In this document: one piece after another, positions 1 to 6,773 of the stretch | How the letters are laid out: each line of letters begins with the position of its first letter | Position numbering within the stretch: the stretch's first letter is position 1 | NCBI RefSeq assembly: GCF_900541605.1 | Contig: NZ_UQKJ01000046.1 | Coordinates: 1-15,038, forward strand | DNA: 15,038 bases | Direction of reading: 5' to 3' | Origin: an uncultured Dialister sp. | Lineage (GTDB): Bacteria > Bacillota > Negativicutes > Veillonellales > Dialisteraceae | Position numbers and translations under genes: made by a program | Notes under the pieces: generated by a model | Database searches by the model: none | What the model saw: only the letters and a program-made list of their open reading frames with translations | What the model was told of the DNA's origin: nothing

Positions 1-109
1 ATTCTTGGATTTTTATGCAATGCGAGGAATAGCTCGACCCAAATAGCGAGCTATTCCTCGCAGTGCATAAAAATCCTTATGAGATCTGACTCTGCGAATT
101 AATCAGCGC
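1..109. repeat. Long hairpin joined to a 50-bp dispersed repeat (R1, left copy)
   Basis: Positions 7-36 and 47-76 form an almost perfect inverted repeat: 13 pairs, one A/G mismatch (20/63), then 16 pairs, around a 10-base loop. The right arm runs into a 50-bp unit at 60-109. That unit recurs in opposite orientation at 14984-15033 with 49 of 50 identical bases. The two copies therefore share the outer arm of the hairpin and the tail up to GCGC, while the hairpin tip differs. No coding capacity is seen. This fits a dispersed intergenic palindromic element (REP/MITE-like); whether it moves or acts as a terminator for the gene to the left cannot be told from here. Confidence 0.85.
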
Positions 110-159
110 TTCCCTGGATTTCCAACAGCTCACCGCAATAGTTCCATTCTTCATTTCCC

Positions 160-165
160 AGGAGG
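160..165 (+). promoter_or_regulatory. Ribosome binding site of deoC
   Basis: AGGAGG lies six bases before the ATG at 172 and fixes that start. No convincing promoter hexamers are seen between the R1 repeat and this site, so transcription may start inside or to the left of the repeat. Confidence 0.8.
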
Positions 166-171
166 CACACT

Positions 172-816
172 ATGACCAATGAATTTATTTTTTCCCACGT
201 GGACCATACCCTGCTGAAAGCGGCTGCCACATGGGAGGAAATCAGCAAGCTCTGCGAAGAAGCGGAAAAGTACCATATGGCGTCTGTCTGCATTCCTTCT
301 TCCTTTGTGAAAAAAGTGAGGGAAGAATTCCCCTCTCTGACCATCTGCACGGTGGTGGGCTTCCCCCTGGGAAACTGTTCCACCCATGCCAAGGTGGAGG
401 AAGCGGGTAATGCCATTGCAGACGGAGCCGATGAAATCGACATGGTCATCCATATCGGTGCCCTGAAGGAAGGGAACCTTGCCTATGTAACCGATGAGAT
501 CGCGGCAGTGAAGGGGACCATAGAGGACCATATCCTGAAGGTCATCGTGGAGACCTGCTATCTCAATGAAAAAGAGAAAATCCATGCCTGCCGGTGTGTA
601 ACGGAAGGCGGCGCTGACTATATCAAAACTTCCACCGGCTTTGGCGGGAAAGGGGCCACATTGGAGGATGTGAAGCTTTTCCGGAAATACGTGGGAAAGG
701 ATGTCAAAATCAAAGCGGCCGGCGGCATCCATACAAAGGAGGAAATGGAAGCGTACCTCAATGCCGGCGTTTCCCGTATCGGTGCCAGCGGTGCCATAAA
801 AGCGCTTTTGGGATAA
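172..816 (+). CDS. deoC: Deoxyribose-phosphate aldolase
   Basis: This 214-residue cytosolic class I aldolase cleaves 2-deoxyribose-5-phosphate to glyceraldehyde-3-phosphate and acetaldehyde, the last step in using deoxynucleosides as carbon source. The TIM-barrel hallmarks are present: the Schiff-base lysine in YIKTSTGF (K152), the second catalytic lysine in KIKAAGGI (K181) and the aspartate of the DEID motif (D90), matching E. coli K167, K201 and D102 by motif. The phosphate-binding GGI and IGASGA segments are at the C-terminus. The length agrees with the short (about 215-225 residue) bacterial DeoC class. It stands alone: no deoA, deoB or deoD is adjacent, and a terminator follows directly, so it is likely a single-gene unit. 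Identification is firm. Confidence 0.96.
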   Translation: MTNEFIFSHVDHTLLKAAATWEEISKLCEEAEKYHMASVCIPSSFVKKVREEFPSLTICTVVGFPLGNCSTHAKVEEAGNAIADGADEIDMVIHIGALKEGNLAYVTDEIAAVKGTIEDHILKVIVETCYLNEKEKIHACRCVTEGGADYIKTSTGFGGKGATLEDVKLFRKYVGKDVKIKAAGGIHTKEEMEAYLNAGVSRIGASGAIKALLG

Positions 817-837
817 GTGATGAAATGATAAGAAAAG

Positions 838-870
838 AGCCCTTCCGGCGGATAACCGGAGGGGCTTTTT
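838..870 (+). terminator. Intrinsic terminator of deoC
   Basis: An 11-bp stem (838-848 with 856-866, one G-U pair) closes a 7-base loop and is followed by TTTTT. It lies 22 bases after the deoC stop codon. Confidence 0.9.
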
Positions 871-907
871 CGATGGACGCTGAAAGGGGGATGAGGCGCA
901 GGCCTGG

Positions 908-966
908 AAGGTCTAGACCTTTTGCGGCTTCGCCGCTGGATCTCAAATTTCAACTCTCAATTCTCA
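908..966. repeat. Intergenic palindromic repeat R2, copy A
   Basis: The copy begins with a perfect 14-bp palindrome (908-921, AAGGTCTAGACCTT), then the GCGGC-TTC-GCCGC hairpin (924-936), then an arm rich in CTCAA (941-966, with CAACTCTCAATTCTCA). The matching left arm is missing, so this copy is partial. It sits against the stop codon (969) of the minus-strand binding-protein gene. Related copies lie at 4281-4322, 6314-6396, 6657-6691, 9294-9408 and possibly 12270-12318. Confidence 0.7.
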
Positions 967-968
967 CT

Positions 969-1946
969 TTAATACCCCCGGATCTGCTTTTCATCGCTCA
1001 TATCGAAGAGGGGACCGTAGGCAGCATTGGCCATGGCTTTGATGGCCCATACGCAGTTCTGGGAGGCAGAGTAGATATACCGGTCCTCCAGGGGCACGAT
1101 GTGCCTGGCTGCCCGCATGGAGGCAATGGCGGGATTGGCCAGGAAATCATCCCGGTACTTTGCGGCGCCGGTGGTGTCTGAGTCCCGATCCGTGGAGACG
1201 AAGAGCATGTCCGGGTCCGTCTTCACGATGAGCTCCGGTGATGTGGCCTGGCCGTTTACGCCGCCGGCCAGGGTAATGGCATTATCGATGCGGGCCCGGG
1301 TGAGGAGCTCGTCGAACATGGATCCCGGTCCGCCGTAGCGGGTCATCTGGGACACCAGGTACACCACCGGTTTCTTCCCTGTTTCCTGGGAAAGGCGGCT
1401 GTCGATTTCTGAAAGTTCCTGATCCATCTTTTGGATGACATTCTCGCCCCGCTCCTTCTCATCCACTGCGGAGGCGATGATGCGGACGTCTTCCTTTACC
1501 TGCTTTATGGACTTCGGACCATCGATAACCACCACCGGAATGCCCAGGTTCCGGTACATGTTGAGGTCATTGCCGCTGGTGTAGGTGGAGGCGATGATGA
1601 GGTCCGGCTTTGCCTCTGTGATGATTTCCATGGAGAGGCCGGTGAGGGGCACGGTGAGGGGGATATTCTCCGTATCATCGGCAATATAGGAAATTACCGG
1701 GTCCCGGTCCGCTTCCGTAGCAGCCATCAGCTTGTCCGGCGTCACCACGGAAAGGAGCATGGTATCGATGGAGGCAGAATTTCCGAGAATCCGCTTCGGC
1801 TTGCCGGGGATGGTGACCTTTGTCCCCGTGGCGTCGGTGACGGTATAGCTTTTCCCTTCCCCGGAAGTTCCCATTTGTTTGTAGCCGCATCCGGAAAGGG
1901 AGAGGATGAGACAGAAAAGGGGGATAAGGGCTGCCCTGTATGTCAT
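969..1946 (-). CDS. ABC transporter substrate-binding lipoprotein, B12/iron-siderophore class (BtuF/FepB-like)
   Basis: 325 residues. The N-terminus is a lipoprotein signal: hydrophobic stretch then LSGC with the lipidated cysteine at 20. The mature part starts with the typical class III binding-protein opening (YTVTDATGTKVTIPGKPKRILG), followed by a first lobe with KPDLIIAS, a long linking helix around residues 150-200 (KEDVRIIASAVDEKERGENV) and a second lobe ending in PDMLFVSTDRD. This is the fold that presents cobalamin, heme or ferric siderophores to BtuCD-type permeases. It is divergent from a B12-riboswitch-controlled outer-membrane receptor, so cobalamin is the likeliest ligand (inference). 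The ribosome binding site AGGAGG lies before the ATG at 1946. No permease or ATPase gene is adjacent. A heme or siderophore ligand remains possible. Confidence 0.85.
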   Translation of the reverse strand: MTYRAALIPLFCLILSLSGCGYKQMGTSGEGKSYTVTDATGTKVTIPGKPKRILGNSASIDTMLLSVVTPDKLMAATEADRDPVISYIADDTENIPLTVPLTGLSMEIITEAKPDLIIASTYTSGNDLNMYRNLGIPVVVIDGPKSIKQVKEDVRIIASAVDEKERGENVIQKMDQELSEIDSRLSQETGKKPVVYLVSQMTRYGGPGSMFDELLTRARIDNAITLAGGVNGQATSPELIVKTDPDMLFVSTDRDSDTTGAAKYRDDFLANPAIASMRAARHIVPLEDRYIYSASQNCVWAIKAMANAAYGPLFDMSDEKQIRGY

Positions 1947-1980
1947 AAAAAGACCTCCTGCTGTTGATTATTTCCTCTAA

Positions 1981-1986
1981 ATTATA
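1981..1986 (-). promoter_or_regulatory. Probable -10 box of the binding-protein gene
   Basis: On the minus strand this reads TATAAT, 35 bases upstream of the start codon. The -35 region 17 bases further on (2004-2009, TTTATC) is poor. The surrounding 1981-2040 is strongly AT-rich. Confidence 0.5.
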
Positions 1987-2024
1987 GCATGGAAATCATA
2001 AATGATAAAAATATTAATGAAGCA

Positions 2025-2052
2025 TTTACAAATTTCATGATTCATGTATAAT
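2025..2052 (+). promoter_or_regulatory. Sigma-70-type promoter of the riboswitch/receptor transcript
   Basis: TTTACA (2025-2030) and a perfect TATAAT (2047-2052) are separated by 16 bases. Transcription would start near 2059, about 15 bases before the first riboswitch helix. The promoter is back to back with that of the minus-strand binding-protein gene. Confidence 0.75.
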
Positions 2053-2074
2053 AAAGGGGTAAGTTCATCATGAA

Positions 2075-2242
2075 TTCATAATGGTTCGGGGTAAACCCGA
2101 TGAAAAGAGAAGCGCGGTGATGGAGTATCCCGAGTCCGCCACGGTCCCGCCGCTGTGAAGCAGAGAGGATGCCAGAATGTCACTGGGAAACCGGGAAGAC
2201 AGCACCCTTGAGGAAGCTGAGTCAGAAGAACTGCCTTATGAA
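2075..2242 (+). ncRNA. Cobalamin (B12) riboswitch
   Basis: The closing helix P1 is exact: TTCATAA at 2075-2081 pairs with TTATGAA at 2236-2242. Between them lie the class landmarks in order: GGTCCCGCCGCTGTGAAG (2143-2160), GTCACTGGG...CCGGGAAG (2179-2198) and GAGTCAGAAGAACTGCC (2219-2235). These match the conserved B12-box core. The aptamer precedes a BtuB-like receptor gene, the classical target, so B12 should lower receptor expression. No hairpin with a U-run follows. CCCTC (2285-2289) could pair with GAGGG (2330-2334) at the ribosome binding site, suggesting translational control; that pairing is only five base pairs and is inference. Confidence 0.93.
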
Positions 2243-2344
2243 TAACAATGTCCGGATGGAAAGGAAAGGTACGATGTATATCGGCCCTCTGCTGACGGTC
2301 TTGTTTCTTACGCCCCAAGTAAGGGAAATGAGGGAGGAATTCAA

Positions 2345-4270
2345 ATGAAGAAGGAATTATTAGCAGCGTCACTGGCAGTGTTTGCACTTTCCGGCGGCGC
2401 TTTTTCTGTGGAAGCCTCTGAAGCACCGGTGTATTCCCTGGATGGCATCGTGGTCACCGCCAGCCGGGTACCGGAAAAGAAAATGGACTCCAATGCCGAT
2501 GTGTCCGTGGTGACGTCGAAGGAAATTGCCGAAAAACACTATGATGACGTGAGTGAGGCCATCCGCCATGTGCCGGGGGTGACACTGGCGGGGTACAGTG
2601 CCAGTGCCCAGAATTACAGCACCAACCAGGTATATATTAATGGCTCCTCCAACGTGGTGGTTCTTGTGGATGGCATGAGAAAGAATACGAATGGTATCAC
2701 CGGGGCTTCTGCCAACCTGGGACAGCTGGTAGATATGGATTCTGTGGACCATATCGAAGTGCTGAAGGGATCCGCCTCCACCCTTTACGGGTCCGATGCC
2801 CAGGGCGGTGTCATCAATATCATCACAAAGACGCCGAAGGAAGGCGTCCATACGACGCTGACCATGTCTTTCGGCAATGAGGATAAGGAAAAATACAACC
2901 TCTATAACGAAGGCCGGGAAGGAAATGTATTCTGGTCTGTGGAGGCAGGCAAAGAGCTCATGGGGGATTTCAAGGATGGCTGGGGACGCCGGGTCATCAA
3001 TCACCTGAATGCGGAACACTACAATGTAAAGCTGGGATATGACCTGGGCAATGATTCCGACATTGTTTTCAATTACGGGAAATATAAGTCCCATTATACC
3101 CGCCCCGATGCCGGCAGTAATGATAAAACCGCGGACAAAGGCAAAAAGGACGATGATTCCATCAGCCTGCAGTATAAGGCAAAAATCAATGACCGCCTGT
3201 CCAACCGGTTCTCCATTTACAGGAACCGCACCACTTTCAAAGATAACTATAACCTTGCCGGCAGCTGGCCCACCCTGTGGGATATGGCCATGAAGACCAC
3301 AGGCCTTTCTGACCAGCTGATCTATACAATGGACCGCCACACCATGACCGGCGGGGTGGACTGGTATAAGGATGAAATTACCCGGTACCACAATATTTCT
3401 TCCTACGGTACGGAGCTGGCTGTACCCGATGGCACCCATGTGTCCGATACCGCTTTTTATCTGCAGGACAAGATTGATGTGACCGATAAGTGGAATGTGA
3501 CCCCGGGAGTCCGCTTTGATCATCATTCCCGCTTTGGGAACCACACATCTCCATCTCTGTCTGTGGGATACAAACAGAATGAAAATACCAATTACTATGT
3601 GAACTATAAGACTTTCTTTGTGGCACCAAACCTGTACCAGCTTTATTCGCCTCGCTATGGGCGGAAAGACCTGGATCCCCAGGAAGGAAATACCGTCGAA
3701 TTCGGTGTGAACCATCGTTTCTCCGATTCCCTGTCCGGTACCTTTAATGTGTATCATACCCATGCAAAGAACATTCTTACCTATGATGAAGCCTATCGGG
3801 CCACCAATAGCGGGAAAACCGATGTGAATGGCTTCAATATTTCCCTGGACAAGGAATTCGGCCCACACTGGGAAGCAGGCATCGGTTACTCCTATCTCCA
3901 TGCCCGGGCCCAGGACGGTAAGAACATCAATCTGGATGGGACCCTGCCGGAAAGCACACTTCATGTGGGCCTGTCTTACAAAGCAGACCGCTTCGATGCT
4001 TCCCTCAGCGGCCGGGGTGTCATGAACCGGTATGGGAAGAAGAAGTATCCGGAAATGCGGGACTATGCCAATTACTGGGTGTGGGACCTGGCAGCCAACT
4101 ACCACTTCACAAAGGGGGCCACCCTTTTTGCCCGGCTCAATAACATTTTCGACCAGTTCTATACGGACGTAGGCACCTCCTATGGGCCCGATGCCAATCC
4201 TGCTTACTACCAGTACTGGTACTCCGCGCCGGGGCGGAATTTCGAGGTGGGCCTGCAGTATCAGTTCTGA
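2345..4270 (+). CDS. btuB: TonB-dependent outer-membrane receptor, BtuB-like (vitamin B12)
   Basis: 641 residues. A Sec signal peptide (MKKELLAASLAVFALSGGAF, cleavage probably after VEA at 24) is followed by a TonB box (D33-GIVVTASR), a plug domain (about residues 50-165 with RHVPGV, VLVDGMR, IEVLKGSASTLYGSDAQGGVINIIT) and a 22-strand-type beta barrel rich in alternating aromatic residues. It ends in ...FEVGLQYQF with the terminal phenylalanine used for outer-membrane insertion. The C-terminal YQYWYSAPGR resembles the YxxYxYPxPGR region of E. coli BtuB, and the length is close to BtuB (about 614). The upstream B12 riboswitch makes cobalamin or another corrinoid the likely substrate. The ribosome binding site GAGGGAGG precedes the ATG. 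TonB/ExbBD are not in the window. Confidence 0.92.
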   Translation: MKKELLAASLAVFALSGGAFSVEASEAPVYSLDGIVVTASRVPEKKMDSNADVSVVTSKEIAEKHYDDVSEAIRHVPGVTLAGYSASAQNYSTNQVYINGSSNVVVLVDGMRKNTNGITGASANLGQLVDMDSVDHIEVLKGSASTLYGSDAQGGVINIITKTPKEGVHTTLTMSFGNEDKEKYNLYNEGREGNVFWSVEAGKELMGDFKDGWGRRVINHLNAEHYNVKLGYDLGNDSDIVFNYGKYKSHYTRPDAGSNDKTADKGKKDDDSISLQYKAKINDRLSNRFSIYRNRTTFKDNYNLAGSWPTLWDMAMKTTGLSDQLIYTMDRHTMTGGVDWYKDEITRYHNISSYGTELAVPDGTHVSDTAFYLQDKIDVTDKWNVTPGVRFDHHSRFGNHTSPSLSVGYKQNENTNYYVNYKTFFVAPNLYQLYSPRYGRKDLDPQEGNTVEFGVNHRFSDSLSGTFNVYHTHAKNILTYDEAYRATNSGKTDVNGFNISLDKEFGPHWEAGIGYSYLHARAQDGKNINLDGTLPESTLHVGLSYKADRFDASLSGRGVMNRYGKKKYPEMRDYANYWVWDLAANYHFTKGATLFARLNNIFDQFYTDVGTSYGPDANPAYYQYWYSAPGRNFEVGLQYQF

Positions 4271-4280
4271 AGGTAATAAA

Positions 4281-4322
4281 AGAGTTGAAAGTTGAGGTCT
4301 TGCGGCTCCGATGCAGAGACCT
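4281..4322. repeat. Intergenic palindromic repeat R2, copy B
   Basis: AGAGTTGAAAGTTGAG leads into a hairpin whose arms GGTCTTGC and GCAGAGACC enclose GGCTCCGAT. The TTGAG...GGTCT-TGCGGC layout matches the other R2 copies, but the central GCGGC-GCCGC dyad is degraded here. It lies 11 bases after the receptor stop codon. The rest of the gap to 4430 holds an imperfect TGCTGCTG/CAGCAGCA pair (about 4350 and 4415) and no gene. Confidence 0.6.
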
Positions 4323-4435
4323 GATGTCCTCAGACAGCGGAGCGGTGCATTTGCTGCTGGCAGGTACTCCTCAATCTGAATCTGTCTGCCCTGTGTTTCA
4401 TAAGTATTTGCGGCAGCAGCAGACATAATTCTCCC

Positions 4436-4464
4436 TTGCATTTCCGGGGTGAAGAGAATAAAAT
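4436..4464 (+). promoter_or_regulatory. Possible promoter of uraA
   Basis: TTGCAT (4436-4441) and TAAAAT (4459-4464) are 17 bases apart. The -35 box is weak (3 of 6), the -10 good (5 of 6). This would give a leader of about 90 bases containing the terminator at 4501-4537. Confidence 0.5.
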
Positions 4465-4500
4465 GGTAGGGATGAAAATTTTACAGTTGTGATTCATAGA

Positions 4501-4537
4501 AGGAGGGTCTTCAGCCATGCAGGGGCCTTCCTTTTTT
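4501..4537 (+). terminator. Terminator or attenuator in the uraA leader
   Basis: AGGAGGGTC (4501-4509) pairs with GGCCTTCCT (4524-4532) with two wobble pairs, followed by a run of T to 4537. It ends only 25 bases before the uraA start codon. It may end the upstream receptor transcript, or act as an attenuator for uraA; no clear antiterminator is seen. Confidence 0.65.
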
Positions 4538-4540
4538 ATG

Positions 4541-4557
4541 AGTCCTGCGAGGGAGGA
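4541..4557 (+). promoter_or_regulatory. uraA ribosome binding site overlapping a PyrR-loop-like sequence
   Basis: AGTCCTGCGAGG (4541-4552) fits the first twelve positions of the known PyrR-binding loop ARUCCNGNGAGGYU; the last two positions (GA) do not fit. The site overlaps the GGGAGGA Shine-Dalgarno sequence (4551-4557), six bases before the ATG. PyrR is known to repress pyrimidine genes, including uracil permease, by attenuation or by blocking ribosome binding. The stem below the loop is poor, so this is a candidate only. Confidence 0.35.
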
Positions 4558-4562
4558 ATGAA

Positions 4563-5828
4563 ATGAGTAAACGAATTATTGAAGTGGAAGAACGGCTGCC
4601 TATCCTGCCGACCATTCCACTGAGCCTGCAGCATCTCTTTGCCATGTTCGGCTCCACGGTGCTGGTTCCTTTTCTGCTGAACGTAGATCCTGCCACCTGC
4701 CTTTTCATGAATGGTATCGGTACGCTCCTGTACCTTTTTATCTGCAAATGGAAACTGCCGGCTTACCTGGGTTCGTCCTTTGCCTTTATTTCGCCGGTGC
4801 TGGCGGTAACGTCCACGGCCGGTATGTCCTATGCCGATGCCCAGGGCGGGTTCATCGCCTTCGGCCTCTGCTTCATTTTCCTGGCATTTCTCGTGAAAAA
4901 GGCCGGGGTCCACTGGATTGATGTCCTCTTCCCGCCGGCTGCCATGGGGGCCATCGTGGCTATCATCGGTCTGGAACTGGCGCCGCTGGCTATGACCATG
5001 TCCGGCTTCATCGGGGAAGCCCAGGGAATGTCAAACAGTACGGCCATCCTGATTTCCATGTTTACCCTGGTGGTTACCATCCTGGCTACCGTACTGGGCC
5101 GGGGCTTTGTGGCCATCATTCCGATCCTTATCGGCGTCATTGCAGGCTATATTCTCTCTGTGTGCCTGGGGGTCGTCAATTTCCAGCACGTGGAGGAAAT
5201 GCCCTGGTTCGCTTTCCCCACGTTCTATGCACCGGAATTTAACCTGTCCGCTATCCTCATGATTCTTCCTGCCCTCTTCGTGGTTTTCGCGGAACATCTG
5301 GGTCATCTCTTCGTGACCAGCGATATTGTGGGAAGGAACCTCATCAAGGACCCGGGCCTTCACCGGTCCCTCTTTGCTGACGGCCTGTCCAATATTATTT
5401 CCGGCTTCGTAGGATCCACACCGAATACCACCTACGGCGAAAACATGGGTGTCATGGCCATGACCGGCGTTTACAGTACCTGGGTCATTGCCGGTGCCGC
5501 TATTTTCGCTATTCTCTTCTCCTTCATCGGAAAGATTGCGGCCCTGATTCATGCCATCCCCACCCCGGTCATGGGCGGCGTGTGCATTCTTCTCTTCGGC
5601 TTCATCGCTGCTTCCGGTATTCGTATGCTCATTGAAAAGAAGGTGGACTACACAAAGTCCCGGAACCTCATCCTCACGGCAGTGACCATGATTTCCGGCC
5701 TCTCCGGCGCCACCATCGTCATTGGACCGGTACAGCTGAAGGGCATGGGCCTTGCCACCGTGGTAGCCATGATTATCTCCATCTGCTTCCTCATTTTCGA
5801 TAAGACCCACATGTCTAATAACGAATAA
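4563..5828 (+). CDS. uraA: Uracil permease, NCS2 family
   Basis: 421-residue polytopic inner-membrane protein that imports uracil by proton symport. It closely follows E. coli UraA along its length: QHLFAMFGSTVLVPFLL (23-39), PAYLGSSFAFISPVL (66-80), VLFPPAAMGAIVAIIGLELA (121-140) and IAEH-type AEHLGHL (243-249). The NCS2 signature GSTPNTTYGENMGVMAMT is at 284-301. Residues that match the UraA substrate and proton sites are kept: F73, E244, H248 and E293. The usual fourteen membrane segments fit the length. No pyr or upp genes are adjacent. The leader carries a terminator and a PyrR-loop-like site, suggesting pyrimidine control. Start supported by GGAGG six bases upstream. Confidence 0.95.
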   Translation: MSKRIIEVEERLPILPTIPLSLQHLFAMFGSTVLVPFLLNVDPATCLFMNGIGTLLYLFICKWKLPAYLGSSFAFISPVLAVTSTAGMSYADAQGGFIAFGLCFIFLAFLVKKAGVHWIDVLFPPAAMGAIVAIIGLELAPLAMTMSGFIGEAQGMSNSTAILISMFTLVVTILATVLGRGFVAIIPILIGVIAGYILSVCLGVVNFQHVEEMPWFAFPTFYAPEFNLSAILMILPALFVVFAEHLGHLFVTSDIVGRNLIKDPGLHRSLFADGLSNIISGFVGSTPNTTYGENMGVMAMTGVYSTWVIAGAAIFAILFSFIGKIAALIHAIPTPVMGGVCILLFGFIAASGIRMLIEKKVDYTKSRNLILTAVTMISGLSGATIVIGPVQLKGMGLATVVAMIISICFLIFDKTHMSNNE

Positions 5829-5834
5829 AGAAAT

Positions 5835-5863
5835 AAAAAAACATCCCGCAGTCTGCGGGATGT
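5835..5863 (-). terminator. Intrinsic terminator for the minus-strand TM2-protein gene
   Basis: ACATCCCGCA (5841-5850) pairs perfectly with TGCGGGATGT (5854-5863). The A-run lies on the left (5835-5841), so the U-run belongs to minus-strand RNA. It sits directly behind the uraA stop codon. Confidence 0.85.
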
Positions 5864-5901
5864 GGTATACTTCATAGAGACATCGTGATTGACCGGAATT
5901 G

Positions 5902-5927
5902 GCCGCCCTTCAGGGGGCGGCTTTTTT
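5902..5927 (+). terminator. Intrinsic terminator of uraA
   Basis: GCCGCCC (5902-5908) pairs with GGGCGGC (5915-5921), followed by six T. It lies seven bases before the stop codon of the convergent gene, beyond the minus-strand terminator, so the two transcripts overlap at their 3' ends. Confidence 0.88.
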
Positions 5928-5933
5928 CGCATG

Positions 5934-6290
5934 TCAGAGGCCATTGTAAAGGTCATCCTTCGGTACCGGCTTTTCCGGATAGAGGAGGGATGCTTCCTTC
6001 GTGCAGGCCAGAAGGATTTCTCTGTTTTTATCTTTTACCATGCCGGAAATACGGAAGAGGTCCACCAGCCACCAGATCCAGCCAATGAAACAGCACATGA
6101 GGAGCCAGAGCAGGATATTCCGCACCGGCCGGCCCAGGTAGAAATAGTACACCGCAAAGACAATCCACAGGATATAGGCGGTGGAAGTCTTCTTTTCCCG
6201 GGATGCGTAGAGGGTGAGGGCATAGCTCTTCTGTTTTTCTGTCAGATTGTTCAGCAGATTGATTTCGTCTGCATCAAAAGATGGTTCCAT
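5934..6290 (-). CDS. TM2-domain membrane protein, function unknown
   Basis: 118 residues. After a hydrophilic N-terminal part (1-35, with LTEKQKSYALTLYASREK), a TM2 domain is seen: first membrane helix about 38-52 (AYILWIVFAVYYFYLG), a GR turn, then a second helix about 58-78 ending in the family-typical IGWIWWLVDLFRI with D77. A charged tail follows (VKDKNREIL...). TM2 proteins are small inner-membrane proteins with no agreed biochemical role. AAGGAGG lies five bases before the ATG. The upstream gene on the same strand (61-residue protein) is separated by an R2 repeat, so joint transcription is possible but not clear. The family call rests on the helix-GR-helix-WxxD pattern. Confidence 0.85.
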   Translation of the reverse strand: MEPSFDADEINLLNNLTEKQKSYALTLYASREKKTSTAYILWIVFAVYYFYLGRPVRNILLWLLMCCFIGWIWWLVDLFRISGMVKDKNREILLACTKEASLLYPEKPVPKDDLYNGL

Positions 6291-6313
6291 AGGAGCCTCC
6301 TTGGGGAAATTAA

Positions 6314-6396
6314 AGAGATGAGAGTTGAGTTAAGGTTCTGCGGCTTTGCCGCAGACCGGCATTCCATTCTCTTAACTCAACACTCAATCCTGCTCT
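6314..6396. repeat. Intergenic palindromic repeat R2, copy C (most complete)
   Basis: The outer arms GAGAGTTGAGTTAAG (6320-6334) and CTTAACTCAACACTC (6371-6385) are inverted repeats with one mismatch. Inside is the perfect hairpin CTGCGGC-TTT-GCCGCAG (6338-6354). It defines the element: TTGAG-rich terminal inverted arms around a GCGGC/GCCGC dyad, about 80 bp. It fills the gap between two minus-strand genes and reaches the stop codon of the right one. Confidence 0.8.
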
Positions 6397-6581
6397 TAAA
6401 ATATCCGGCTCTTCAGTTTCATGGCCTTCCATTTGGCAAGGGCCTGCTTTGCCTCTTCCGGAGCATCCTTCGTGAGGCGCACATCCCCCTTCATCCGCTC
6501 CTCCATGGTGACGGAGGGGTCAATGTAGGGCTCGAAGGTTTTGTAAAAATTCATCTTTGAGATTTCTTCAGAAATATCCAT
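6396..6581 (-). CDS. Small hypothetical protein (61 aa)
   Basis: Supported as a gene by AAGGAGG five bases before the ATG and by its place in the otherwise empty gap. The protein is soluble-looking, with no signal peptide or membrane segment. It is acidic at the N-terminus (MDISEEISKMNFYKTFEPYID), has a central MEERMKGDVRLTKDAPEEAKQAL helix and a basic end (KWKAMKLKSRIF). I do not recognise a family. The alternating charged pattern suggests a helical protein. The stop codon touches repeat copy C. It could form a two-gene unit with the TM2 gene downstream. Confidence 0.65.
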   Translation of the reverse strand: MDISEEISKMNFYKTFEPYIDPSVTMEERMKGDVRLTKDAPEEAKQALAKWKAMKLKSRIF

Positions 6582-6656
6582 GGCATCCTCCTTGAAAACA
6601 TATTCTTTCCTCCTTATTTTACTATAGACAGGCAGGAAGGCGGCAGACAGAAAAAG

Positions 6657-6691
6657 GGTTGAGAATTGAGATCCGGCGGCTCTGCCGCAGG
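6657..6691. repeat. Intergenic palindromic repeat R2, copy D
   Basis: GGTTGAGAATTGAGATCC leads into GCGGC-TCT-GCCGC (6676-6688). Only the left arm is present, so the copy is partial. It lies between the 61-residue gene and the promoter of the T-box transcript. Nothing else is seen in 6600-6770. Confidence 0.65.
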
Positions 6692-6773
6692 TGGATGCAC
6701 CGATGGCAGCAACTATCTATTTGGCTCATGCAGGAGGGAATGTATACGAAATTCGGATAATAGAAGAAAGTCA

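Noticed and set aside
1..109. CRISPR array or insertion-sequence end
   Set aside because: There is no regular repeat-spacer pattern, and no transposase gene lies inside the window; a non-coding palindromic repeat explains the data.
1990..2020. Fur-box-like AT-rich sequence upstream of the binding lipoprotein gene
   Set aside because: Only about 11 of 19 positions match the Fur consensus, which is near what AT-rich DNA gives by chance.
2369..4441. 690-residue open frame on the minus strand opposite the TonB-dependent receptor
   Set aside because: It lies opposite a fully recognisable gene, and its protein is repetitive in Gly, Ile and His without domain motifs. It is a shadow of the codon bias of the receptor gene.
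4280..4500. Purine or preQ1 riboswitch ahead of uraA
   Set aside because: None of the conserved core sequences of these aptamers is present; the gap holds a repeat fragment and a possible promoter only.
5841..5863. uraA terminator directly after the stop codon
   Set aside because: The hairpin has no T-run on the plus strand; the run of A on its left makes it a minus-strand terminator.
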